Source: Methanoculleus formosensis
Lineage (GTDB): Archaea > Halobacteriota > Methanomicrobia > Methanomicrobiales > Methanoculleaceae
Length of the DNA: 64,000 nt
Direction: 5' to 3'
Assembly (NCBI RefSeq): GCF_025384765.1
Contig: NZ_VHLL01000005.1
Location: forward strand, 62,001 to 126,000
Part shown: piece by piece, positions 56,435 through 64,000 of the stretch
Layout: each line of letters starts with the position of its first letter
Position numbering within the stretch: the first letter of the stretch is position 1
Translations under genes and position numbers: made by a program
Notes under the pieces: model-generated
Seen by the model: only the letters and a program-made list of their open reading frames with translations
What the model was told of the DNA's origin: nothing
The model's database searches: none

Positions 56435-57340
56435 TCACCTCCGGTAGGCCGCCATGAAGACGTCCTCGATCTCGGGCTCCTCAAGACGCATCTCCCGGAC
56501 GTGCAGCCCCTGATCGAAGAGGGATGCGGCAAGCCGGTCCCGGATATCGGCCTTCGCCCGGACAACCGCACGGTTTCCGTTCCCTTCGACGGAGATGATC
56601 GCGGGATCGTCGATTGCAGGCAGATGCTCCCGGGTCTCGACGACGATCCGGACCATATCCCCGTCGGGGGACGCGAGCGCCCGGGCGACCTCTTCGAGCG
56701 TCCCCTGCGCCATCAGTCTTCCTTTTGCGAGCAGCCCCACAGTCCGGCAGACCTCCCTGACCTCGGAGAGGATGTGCGAGGAGACGAAGACCGTCTTTCC
56801 TTCGTCTGCAAGGTGCGTGACGAGTTCGCGGTACTCCCTGACGCCCTCGGGGTCGAGGTTTGCCGTCGGCTCGTCGAGGAAGAGCACTTTTGGGTCGTTG
56901 ATCAGCGCCTGGGCGAGCCCGAGCCGCTGTTTCATCCCACGGGAGTACTCTCCGGCCTTCTGGGTGACACCGTCGAGGTGGACAAGTTCGAGCAGTTCGG
57001 CGATCCGCTCCTTCCGCTTCCTCGCGTCCATCCCGTAGAACCGGGCGAAGTAGTCCAGGTTCTGCTCGCCGGTCATGTTCCCGTAGAACCCGACGTCTTC
57101 GGGGAGGTAGCCGATGATCTCCTTCACCTTCAGCGGGTCTTTCGCGACCTCGATCCCGTCGACCAGGCACCGGCCCCCGGTGGGCTCGATCATGCCGGTG
57201 AGCATCAGGATCGTCGTGCTCTTCCCTGCTCCGTTCGGGCCGAGGAAGCCGAATATATCGCCTTCCCCGACCTCGAGGTCCAGGCCGTCGACGGCCGCTT
57301 TTCCATTATATATCTTCGTGAGGTTCTCCGTTCGTATCAT
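56435..57340 (-). CDS. ABC transporter ATPase
   Basis: A 301-residue ATPase of an export-type ABC system. Walker A is GPNGAGKSTTILMLTG, the ABC signature is YSRGMKQRLGLAQALI, and Walker B with the catalytic Glu is VLFLDEPTANLD; an H-loop is in VFVSSHILSEV. A C-terminal 70-residue domain (DMVRIVVETREHLPAIDDPA) is typical of DRA/NatA-type proteins. It is the first gene of the ATPase-permease-NEW3 operon. Confidence 0.95.
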   Translation of the reverse strand: MIRTENLTKIYNGKAAVDGLDLEVGEGDIFGFLGPNGAGKSTTILMLTGMIEPTGGRCLVDGIEVAKDPLKVKEIIGYLPEDVGFYGNMTGEQNLDYFARFYGMDARKRKERIAELLELVHLDGVTQKAGEYSRGMKQRLGLAQALINDPKVLFLDEPTANLDPEGVREYRELVTHLADEGKTVFVSSHILSEVREVCRTVGLLAKGRLMAQGTLEEVARALASPDGDMVRIVVETREHLPAIDDPAIISVEGNGNRAVVRAKADIRDRLAASLFDQGLHVREMRLEEPEIEDVFMAAYRR

Positions 57341-57823
57341 TTTACACTCCCACCAGGGCCTTTTGGCGGCGTCCTACTGCAGACTACGACACCCTCTTAT
57401 TATCGTTTTCTGTGACAATCGTCTACACTTCAGGTGATGATCGTGATTCCGGTGTCTAAGACGTCAAGATTATTCCGGCAGAGTCCCAAGATGCGTTGTG
57501 AATCGGGCACTGGACTGCGTATCGGCCCTCGCGCGGCACCAATCATAAGTCCTGCAGCGGCGTCTCCCGAGGATACAGGCCATGCTCGTACCCCCTTTCG
57601 GTGTTCGGCGAGAGAGTATAGGGAGGATTGGGAGATAAGGCGATGGTAAACTACGAAAAAAATCGAACCTACCAAAGGCAGGTATTCGGGCATCGGCAGG
57701 GCCAGGAACTTCGATAACGGATATCCACAGCCTCTCGACCGCCCTTCTTCTTCAAGACCCTCGGAGCCGGGCCGCAATGCAAAAACCTTTTCTCTCCCTG
57801 GCCTGAAGGTTCTCCTGATAGGC
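57341..57823. other. 483-bp gap with divergent promoters
   Basis: No gene seen. It separates the exporter operon from the lipoprotein gene. A 71-codon frame at 57434-57649 (plus) lacks a clear ribosome site and protein-like pattern. AT-rich ctcttattatcg near 57391-57402 may serve the exporter operon. Confidence 0.35.
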
Positions 57824-58813
57824 ATGAGAAGGTTACTCGGTGCGGTCGTGGTGCTCCTCTTCCTGGTGCTCGCGGCCGGGTGCATCTCGTCCCAGCCCCC
57901 GGCGGGCTACGTGACGATCCGGAGCGTCGATGTCAGCATCCCGGACGGCCAGCCGCCGTCGAACGTCACCCGGGTCGTTGCGGTCCCCTACCTCGACGCG
58001 GTCTACGCGGATGTGAATGGCGTCGACCTGCAGGTCGTTGCAAAAGAGGCCGGGACGGATATCGTCGTCGAGGAGACGGTTCGCTCCATCGGCACCCTGG
58101 TCTCGGGGAAGACGGCGAAGGAGGAGGTCACGCTCACGCTCGAGAACGGCCGGGGGTACGATGTCTGGGTGACGGTATGGCAGGACGGGCGCATGCGGGA
58201 GAAAGGATCGGTGAATGTCTTCCTCCCCGACAGGACGGTCGCTACGCAACGACTGGCCTACTCGCTCCTCACCGTCTCCGCGATCGACGTCATGACCCCG
58301 GATCTCGACGCCGACCCGATCACGCTCGAGATCATCACCGCGATTCTGAATAGCGGCAGTTCGTCCGGGAACCTCGCGATGGAGATCCGGGCGGTCAACC
58401 TCCAGACCGGGATCACGGCCGTCCGCGAGTCCCGGCCGCTCGGGACGGTCCCCGAAGGTTCGGACGGCGAGAAGAGGGTGAGCATCACGGTGCCGAACGG
58501 CTACGATTACGAGATCCGCATCCGGCTCGTCGAGAACGGCGCGGCCTTCGCGACCAGCACCGGCCGGATCACCCTGGCACCGCCGCCGCAGGTGATCCTC
58601 GCCGACGGTGCGGTCTTCAGCCCCGCGAAGAGCACGTCGCCGGTCGCTCTCTCGACACCGGCCCCTACCCCGGGGAAGCCGTCCTCCGCACAGGTAGGCC
58701 AGTTCAGGGTGCAGAGCAGCGGTGCGCCGACGCCGACGTACTCACCCGGGTTTACCGTCGCGCTCGCCGCCGCCGGGCTCTTCGGCGCCGGGTTTTTGAG
58801 ACGGAGGAGGTAG
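57824..58813 (+). CDS. lipoprotein with PGF-CTERM sorting signal
   Basis: A 329-residue surface protein with signals at both ends. The N-terminus is a lipobox (RRLLGAVVVLLFLVLAAGC, Cys20). The body has beta-rich repeats of about 100 residues (VTLTLENGRGYDVWVTVWQD and VSITVPNGYDYEIRIRLVEN are related). A Pro/Thr/Ser linker (STPAPTPGKPSSAQ) leads to a C-terminal SPGFTVALAAAGLFGAGFLR-type tail: PGF, hydrophobic helix and an arginine cluster, the archaeosortase A recognition type. The 81-residue membrane protein follows 2 nt after the stop. Confidence 0.87.
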   Translation: MRRLLGAVVVLLFLVLAAGCISSQPPAGYVTIRSVDVSIPDGQPPSNVTRVVAVPYLDAVYADVNGVDLQVVAKEAGTDIVVEETVRSIGTLVSGKTAKEEVTLTLENGRGYDVWVTVWQDGRMREKGSVNVFLPDRTVATQRLAYSLLTVSAIDVMTPDLDADPITLEIITAILNSGSSSGNLAMEIRAVNLQTGITAVRESRPLGTVPEGSDGEKRVSITVPNGYDYEIRIRLVENGAAFATSTGRITLAPPPQVILADGAVFSPAKSTSPVALSTPAPTPGKPSSAQVGQFRVQSSGAPTPTYSPGFTVALAAAGLFGAGFLRRRR

Positions 58814-58815
58814 GC

Positions 58816-59061
58816 GTGGTGCCTGAGGGTCTCACCGCGTGGAGGGTTTACCTCTACGCCGTCTCGTTCATCGCGCTCATCGTCGCGATCGCGGGTGCCG
58901 TGAACCTCATCGCGATCGCAATCGAGGTCTTCATATATCCGCCGCCCCAGCCCTACCCGGTGCCGCAGTACTATCCCGAACTTCCCGGGAGCGTGGCGCA
59001 GGTCGTGGTGGGGCTCGTCGTCTGGGGCTACCACTGGATGCTGCTTAAAAAAGAGCACTGA
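58816..59061 (+). CDS. small two-helix membrane protein
   Basis: An 81-residue protein with two hydrophobic helices (YAVSFIALIVAIAGAVNLIA; VAQVVVGLVVWGYHWMLLKK) joined by a Pro/Tyr-rich loop (PPPQPYPVPQYYPELPG). It starts at GTG 58816, or GTG 58819, directly after the lipoprotein gene, so it is very probably cotranscribed. No family recognised. Confidence 0.78.
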   Translation: MVPEGLTAWRVYLYAVSFIALIVAIAGAVNLIAIAIEVFIYPPPQPYPVPQYYPELPGSVAQVVVGLVVWGYHWMLLKKEH

Positions 59062-59068
59062 AGAGGAT

Positions 59069-59782
59069 TCATCTCTTTTCGAGGGATCTCGCGGCAACCA
59101 GCAGTCCTGCGGCCGCCACCGCCGCCCCGAATCCGGGGAGAGAAGTGGGCACCGTCTCCGCCGGGAGGGAGGAGGTGTTCGGCGTCACCGAGACGGAGAA
59201 GTGAGGTGCCGGCTGCACCCGGGTGTAGACGTGAACCGTCCCTCCCGGCGGCGGCAGGGGCGGGAGCTGACATCGCGACATCGTCCCTCTATCCTTATTC
59301 CTGCAGACAAACTCTTCCGGAGGCGGGAGTGTGGTGTTTACCGCGACCCGGAGGGTCCCGCCTTCGACGACGCCCGCGAACGTGTTGTCGATGTAAATCT
59401 CCTCCCCATCCGGCTCGTAGATCAGGTACCAGCCGGTCTCGCTCACCTCCGCGCCCGGGGCGGGCTGCTCGACCTGGTAGCGTTGCGGGAAGAGGTCGAT
59501 CGTCTCCCCGGCGGCCGGGGCCTTCTCGATGAAACCGGTGTACATCAGGCGCTCTCCCCTCCAGACGGTATACTCCCGTGCGGGCGGGGCCGAGGGGTCG
59601 GCAGCCACGGTAAGTTCGGTCTCGGCGATCGTCCCCCTGTACTCGCCGTCGAAGTAGACCTCCGCACCGTCGCCGTTGAACCAGTGGACGACATATCGCC
59701 CGGCATCCTCTGCTCCGACAGCAGCAGCAGCCGGGAAGGACGCGGCAAGGAGGAGGATACATACGAGATAGAAGGGTCTCAT
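59069..59782 (-). CDS. secreted protein with PGF-CTERM-like tail
   Basis: A 237-residue protein with a signal peptide (MRPFYLVCILLLAASFPAAA) and two related beta units (VVHWFNGDGAEVYFDGEYRG and LIYEPDGEEIYIDNTFAGVV, PEGA-like). It ends in LPGFGAAVAAAGLLVAARSL followed by EKR, a PGF-CTERM-like tail. ATG 59782 lies 4 nt after GGAGGTG; an in-frame ATG at 59806 would add 8 residues before the signal peptide. It converges with the small membrane protein gene, stops being 7 nt apart. Confidence 0.85.
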   Translation of the reverse strand: MRPFYLVCILLLAASFPAAAAVGAEDAGRYVVHWFNGDGAEVYFDGEYRGTIAETELTVAADPSAPPAREYTVWRGERLMYTGFIEKAPAAGETIDLFPQRYQVEQPAPGAEVSETGWYLIYEPDGEEIYIDNTFAGVVEGGTLRVAVNTTLPPPEEFVCRNKDRGTMSRCQLPPLPPPGGTVHVYTRVQPAPHFSVSVTPNTSSLPAETVPTSLPGFGAAVAAAGLLVAARSLEKR

Positions 59783-59878
59783 CGCACCTCCGGCTGAACA
59801 GTACATAAGAGAAGAGAGGAGAGAGCACCATATATCGTTTCTGTGCCGTCGGTCAACTCTCCGGCAGACCCATCGCCG

Positions 59879-60391
59879 TCACGCACTCTGCGCCACGCCG
59901 TAGACGGTCCCGTTCCATTCGCAGAGAGCATACTTCGCGAGAATCCGCCGCATCTCCTCTGTTGTTATGCGGAGCGAACTGCACTTTTCATGTTCTTTTC
60001 CGAACGGGCTATACGAAGAACGGGGGTCGACCCAGAGAAGTGCATCGAACAGGGGGCCTTTCGAGACCAGGATACGCTTCCCATCGAGGATCAGCGCGCC
60101 GAGCGCCGGGTGCTCCCGGAAGTCAGCTTCGGTGAGGTGCGTCACGGAAGCGGCGTCAACAGCCCCTTCTCGGGGGAACGCAGCAAGGTGTGTCTCGTCA
60201 ATCAGGTTGTTCCAGTGGAAGAACCCGACGGCGACGATGCACGATACGGCAAGAATGAGAAGGATGCCGATGACGGGGTCTCTCCACGGTGCCCTACCTT
60301 CCGCCGCCCCGGCGTCCGTCCGATCCTCGTTGTGCGCCGCCATGCCGTTCCGCTGCAGGCCAGTCCGACCCTTACCGTGTCTTCCTGCCAT
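59879..60391 (-). CDS. single-helix membrane protein of unknown function
   Basis: A protein of up to 170 residues with one hydrophobic helix (DPVIGILLILAVSCIVAVGF) after a polar N-terminus, and a C-terminal domain with strands such as LGALILDGKRILVSKGPLFD and KYALCEWNGTVYGVAQS. The N-terminal start is uncertain: ATG 60343 (MAAHNEDRTD) is more compact than ATG 60391, and neither has a strong ribosome site. No family recognised. Confidence 0.68.
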   Translation of the reverse strand: MAGRHGKGRTGLQRNGMAAHNEDRTDAGAAEGRAPWRDPVIGILLILAVSCIVAVGFFHWNNLIDETHLAAFPREGAVDAASVTHLTEADFREHPALGALILDGKRILVSKGPLFDALLWVDPRSSYSPFGKEHEKCSSLRITTEEMRRILAKYALCEWNGTVYGVAQSA

Positions 60392-60608
60392 CCTGGATTA
60401 TCTAAGTGCTCGTTGTCATGTAACTCTATGAATTTCCTTTCCCGCCCTTCGCATCTCTCACGGCCTGCCTTCAGTGTGGGACCATATCCCGATCTGCACC
60501 ATGGATTGCTTCACGCGAAGCTACGAAATTTCAGTTCTGTTGAATAGGGCATGAATAGGGAAGCATAGACCCGGGATGAGGAATCACCCCGGGCATGCCC
60601 CTGCAAGT

Positions 60609-60778
60609 GGACCGTGGGAATATCGCCTCGCGGGGGTGGGGCCGACGGGGAGGGGGTCTCCCCCTCCCCTGTCTCTACTGCCGAATGGGATACCCGTAAC
60701 CCCCATCCCGCCCGGCCTCCGGCCTCCTCCCCCGCCCCGGGGCGGGGGCAGTCATGGCGATACCCGGTGGAAAACCGT
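60609..60778 (-). repeat. dispersed TIR element, copy 9
   Basis: Starts ggaccgtgggaatatcgcct and ends catggcgatacccggtggaa. Both hairpins are present (ggggagggggtctccccctc; ccgccccggggcgggggcag). It lies in the gap 60392-60927 between the unknown membrane protein gene and the giant surface protein gene, with no other gene in the gap. Confidence 0.86.
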
Positions 60779-60927
60779 GCTCTGGAGTGCGACCATAGCA
60801 CCCGCCCCCACACGCTAAAATTTCTAACATAAAGTGACAGGATGCACTAGCCGGAGAAAAGTAAGCCGAACGTGGTTTCTGAGAGTTCCGTCCCGGTAGT
60901 CCCGGGATCCAAAAAAGAGTGGGAGAA

Positions 60928-63900
60928 TTACTTCTTCATTACGAAGAAGTAGTATCCCGCTGCTGCGATGATGGCGATGATAACGATAGCGAAGACGATC
61001 GTCGTCATGGGCAGGCCTTCAGCGGGCGGCTCTCCAGTCGGCGTCGTGGTGGTCGTCGTCGGGACGGTGGTCGCCGTCTCGGTCGGGGTGACCGGCGTCG
61101 TCCCCGGCTCGGTGAAGAGCGCGTAGGTGCTGAAGTGCGTTACCGTTGCCGTCACGGTCTTCGATCCCGGCGAGATGGTTGCCTGGACTTCCTCCCAGAG
61201 ACCGCTCTCCTGGTTGTACCACATCAGCGTCAGCTGGTTGTTGGTGAGATCGAGCGAGTTCCAGAAGTCATCCGGGGGAGTCAGCGTCAGGGTGATGCCC
61301 GGCTCGAAGGTGGCGCCTGCAGGCCCGGCCTCGTAGGCGTAGCCGGCAAACTTGAAGACCGCTCCGGTCGGGACCGCCGGAACCACGCTTCCCGTGATGG
61401 GATCGATGGAGATGGTGGTGAGCGGGTTGCCATTTGCATCGAGCGCCTTCGTGCCGATCGGGACGAACAGGCTGCCCACGTTGTCGTCGGCGCTGACTAT
61501 GACGGACTTAAGGACGGTGCCCGAACTGCCGGTCAACAGGGTGCCTGTCGAGGTGTAGGTGCTGGTGCTGCTGCCGCTGCTGCCGCCGCCTCCACCGCCA
61601 CCGCCACCGGTGGGGCTCAGGGTAAAGTGGACCGCAACGGTCTGGTTGGCCACGACCGTCACCTGCGAGGAGGCAGAGTTATACCCGGACCGCGTCACCA
61701 TGACGGTGTGGTTCCCGACAGGAACATTGTTCAGGGTACCATCCGTCACAACGCCCGTGCTCGTTCCGTCGAGGTAGATTGCCGCACCCGTGGGGACGGA
61801 CGTTACGCTGATGCTCCCAACCGGGGTGAGAGCGAAGTGAACCGCAGCGGTCTGGCCGGCAACGACCGTCACCTGCGAGGAGGCTGGGGCATACCCGGCC
61901 AGCGTCACCGTGACGTTATGGTTCCCTGCCGGAACGCAGTTCAGGGTCCCGTTCGTCACCATGCCCGTATCGGCTCCGTCGAGGGAGATTGCCGCACCTG
62001 CGGGGACGGACGTGACGGTAATGCTTCCACCGGGGGTGATCTGGAGCGTGTGCTGACCGTAGGCCTGCATCGTTCCGTTCGCACTCTGCCCAACCATGTA
62101 GACACGGTAGGTGCCGGCATCCAGTCCCGACGTCGAGACTGTGGCCTGGCTTGTGTTCGCCACCACATACTTCCCGCTGCTCGGGCTGACGTAGACGTTG
62201 CCGATGAGCTTCTGGGTCGCGGGAATACCGTTGTAGGTAAGGTTCAGGTGGAGGGACTCTTTATCGAGCTTCGCCGCATCGATGAGCGCAGTGCCGTTAT
62301 AGGTGACGTCACGGAGCAGGATCACGCCGAGGTGCTCGCAGGGGGTCGTGAACTGTGCGGTGAAGGTTCCTCCCTGCACCACAGTCGTGTTGGAGATCGA
62401 ACCCAGATCGCCGCTCTCCAGGTACATGACCGGCATCGCGCCGAGGAGACCCATCCGGTCGCCGTCCATAGCGATTGCGGCAAGCACATAGTCACCGGAA
62501 GCGGGCGTGATTGCCGTCAGGCCCTGCGTGCTCAGCCGGTAGCCGGTGTGCAGGTCCACCTGGTTTGCAGGGTGGCGGAGGGTCGCAGAGATGTTGCCTG
62601 CGTTGGTGATGGGGGTTCCGGACTGTGCGTCCATCGAGAGCGTGCCGTCGTCAGCCACCGTGACCTTCGTCCAGCCGCCCTCGATGAAGATGTAGGCGGT
62701 TCTCTTGATGAGTTCGGTGTAGTTGACCGAGTGCATGCCGCCGCTTCCGCCGGAGATCAGGTCGGCGATGTAGGACTCGTTCGCCTCCGCGAGGACGAGG
62801 ACGGCCTTGTGGGCGTGCGGCACTCCCACCGAGAAGTCAAGAGCCACGCCGGGGTCAAGGACCCAGACGTTCCGGTAGGTCTCGCTGCCGGAAAGAGTCC
62901 TGTTTGCGTTCACATCGACGGTCACGTAGGTGTCAGGAGTAACCTGGCCGACGTTCGTAACCGTTCTCTCCAGTGTGTTCAGGGTGGGGAGGGTTACCGT
63001 GCACCCGTAGAGGGTGATGGAGCTTACCGCGGTCCTGCTGAAGTCCTTCATCGCGGTATAGGTCGTGTCGATGCCGGCGATCTCGCCCATCTTGGTCGAG
63101 TTCATCCAGATCATGTAGTCGTAGTAGAGGTGGAACCCGCGGCTGTCGGAGTTGCGCGCGTAGTCATAGGCACGGAACGCGAGGTCGCGGTTTCCATCGA
63201 GGATCAGGGTTGTAGCAGTTCCGGAGATGCTGCTGCTGGACCAGACTTCCTGGCCGGTCACCGTGTCGACAAGGGCGACGTGGTCGAAGTTCGGGTCGGC
63301 GGCGACGTTCCACGCCAGGTGGAGGTTCTCGCCGGCCTCGATGTAGCCGTCACCGTCGCTGTCGGTGATAGTGAAGGTGTTGATCACCGGTGCGGTAGTG
63401 TCGAGCGTGAAGGTCCAGTTCAGGTACCGTCCGGTGCCGAAGTTGTCGGTTCCGCTGACGTTCACCCAGTACTCGCCGTCAACGAGATCGTTGGGCAGGT
63501 TGCCCTTCGCGTAGTCGGTGGTGGTATCGAGGGGCAGCAGTGTCGGCCCGTCGGTCGCAGAGCCGAGGTACATCGTGATGGGCTCGGTCTTGTCTATCTG
63601 GGACATGAACGCCTGGGCCTGGGCCGGGGTGGCATTGATGTAACCGGTCGGCTCGGGATTCGAGAAACCGACATCCACGACGTTGATGACCTGTGACGAG
63701 GTGTTGGTGTTCCCTGCGTCATCGGTCGCGGTGACCGTCAGGGTGACGCCGTCCTCAATCGGCCAGGTGACCTGTTCGCTGAAGGTATAGGTCGGGGCCA
63801 ATCCGTTGAGCGTGAGATCGTACGTGACCGCTGCATGGGTCGTGTTCTTCAGGGTTGCCTGCGCGGTGCCCATCCCACCGACATCGTAGATCGTCCCGGC

Positions 63901-64000
63901 GATGTTGAACGTGGGCGAGACAGTCACCGGCGTGGTGATATTGATCACCGGGAGCACTTCATCCTTGGTGGAGAAGGTGCCGTTGATAACAGAGACTGTT
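60928..64000 (-). CDS. giant PEGA-containing surface protein, N-terminus outside window
   Basis: The last 1024 codons of a very large extracellular protein; the frame is open to the right edge, and the apparent GTG at 63957 is internal. From N to C: Ig-like domains (for example DTTAPVINTFTITDSDGDGY, with a Ca-binding-like DSDGDGYIEAGE), a domain of about 430 residues like those of methanogen extracellular proteins (RGFHLYYDYMIWMNSTKMGE), two tandem PEGA repeats (GSITVTSVPAGAAISLDGAD; GSISVTSVPTGAAIYLDGTS), a Gly9 linker, a domain ending VTATVTHFSTYALF, a Thr-rich linker (TPTETATTVPTTTTTTPTG) and a membrane helix with KK tail. S-layer or adhesin role is inferred. Confidence 0.9.
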   Translation of the reverse strand, partial: TVSVINGTFSTKDEVLPVINITTPVTVSPTFNIAGTIYDVGGMGTAQATLKNTTHAAVTYDLTLNGLAPTYTFSEQVTWPIEDGVTLTVTATDDAGNTNTSSQVINVVDVGFSNPEPTGYINATPAQAQAFMSQIDKTEPITMYLGSATDGPTLLPLDTTTDYAKGNLPNDLVDGEYWVNVSGTDNFGTGRYLNWTFTLDTTAPVINTFTITDSDGDGYIEAGENLHLAWNVAADPNFDHVALVDTVTGQEVWSSSSISGTATTLILDGNRDLAFRAYDYARNSDSRGFHLYYDYMIWMNSTKMGEIAGIDTTYTAMKDFSRTAVSSITLYGCTVTLPTLNTLERTVTNVGQVTPDTYVTVDVNANRTLSGSETYRNVWVLDPGVALDFSVGVPHAHKAVLVLAEANESYIADLISGGSGGMHSVNYTELIKRTAYIFIEGGWTKVTVADDGTLSMDAQSGTPITNAGNISATLRHPANQVDLHTGYRLSTQGLTAITPASGDYVLAAIAMDGDRMGLLGAMPVMYLESGDLGSISNTTVVQGGTFTAQFTTPCEHLGVILLRDVTYNGTALIDAAKLDKESLHLNLTYNGIPATQKLIGNVYVSPSSGKYVVANTSQATVSTSGLDAGTYRVYMVGQSANGTMQAYGQHTLQITPGGSITVTSVPAGAAISLDGADTGMVTNGTLNCVPAGNHNVTVTLAGYAPASSQVTVVAGQTAAVHFALTPVGSISVTSVPTGAAIYLDGTSTGVVTDGTLNNVPVGNHTVMVTRSGYNSASSQVTVVANQTVAVHFTLSPTGGGGGGGGGSSGSSTSTYTSTGTLLTGSSGTVLKSVIVSADDNVGSLFVPIGTKALDANGNPLTTISIDPITGSVVPAVPTGAVFKFAGYAYEAGPAGATFEPGITLTLTPPDDFWNSLDLTNNQLTLMWYNQESGLWEEVQATISPGSKTVTATVTHFSTYALFTEPGTTPVTPTETATTVPTTTTTTPTGEPPAEGLPMTTIVFAIVIIAIIAAAGYYFFVMKK

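Noticed and set aside
57434-57649. A 71-codon frame (MMIVIPVSKTSRLFRQ) upstream of the PGF-CTERM lipoprotein
   Set aside because: Basic, low-pattern product with no promoter or homology cue; not supported as a gene.
63957-64000. GTG 63957 as the start of the giant surface protein
   Set aside because: The frame continues in the same protein-like pattern (VSVINGTFSTKDEV) to the window edge, so the true start lies outside.

Overview
This window reads as chromosomal DNA of a methanogenic archaeon of the order Methanomicrobiales, most likely Methanoculleus or a close relative (inference from gene content, not a database match). Indicators are high G+C, TATA-box promoters with short or absent leaders, archaeal RNase P RNA, archaeosine TGT, aMBF1, two PAN proteasomal ATPases, the archaeal aspartate-semialdehyde route to dehydroquinate, form III RuBisCO, the YcaO-TfuA pair that in methanogens thioamidates methyl-coenzyme M reductase, and PGF-CTERM and PEGA surface proteins.

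Layout: 1-4200 holds a truncated tgtA, an AMMECR1 protein, an archaellin-like protein, rnpB, a CBS-domain regulator and tpiA. 4243-8384 holds a U32 protein, proC and aroD. 8818-16781 is an eight-gene minus-strand aromatic amino acid operon in which every junction overlaps: two ADTH-synthase/aldolase paralogs, DHQ synthase II, tyrA, pheA, aroA, a fused aroK-aroE and aroC. With aroD upstream this covers every step from the sugar-phosphate-derived precursor to chorismate, plus prephenate use; only chorismate mutase is not seen. 17091-23569 holds aMBF1, two divergent PAN paralogs, a phosphomevalonate dehydratase small subunit, a J-domain protein and a double rubredoxin. 23870-33899 holds a 1064-residue TPR protein with an FKBP lipoprotein, a CNNM/CorC protein, a peroxiredoxin, an NSS transporter, an N-formylglutamate amidohydrolase-like protein, a RecQ-type helicase and a PspC protein. 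34381-40660 is a bacterial-type uvrA-uvrC-uvrB operon. 40839-49250 holds a ferritin-like protein, a DUF5591-like protein, form III RuBisCO, an alpha/beta hydrolase, an ArsR-type regulator with a membrane partner, and a moaD-moaE-ycaO-tfuA operon preceded by the wreck of a ThiF/MoeB-type gene. 49581-64000 is dominated by envelope functions: a FemAB-like acyltransferase, a REC-PAS-GAF histidine kinase, an ABC exporter with a NEW3 protein, two PGF-CTERM proteins and the C-terminal 1000 residues of a very large surface protein that runs off the right edge.

The intergenic gaps carry a dispersed element of about 160-180 bp with terminal inverted repeats and GC-rich internal hairpins. Six complete-looking and two truncated copies are visible, in both orientations and always between genes. 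One copy is split by a second small hairpin repeat. A third type of palindromic repeat lies inside a gene, in frame, in the linker of the AroK-AroE fusion. No tRNA, rRNA, CRISPR array, transposase or phage gene was recognised.
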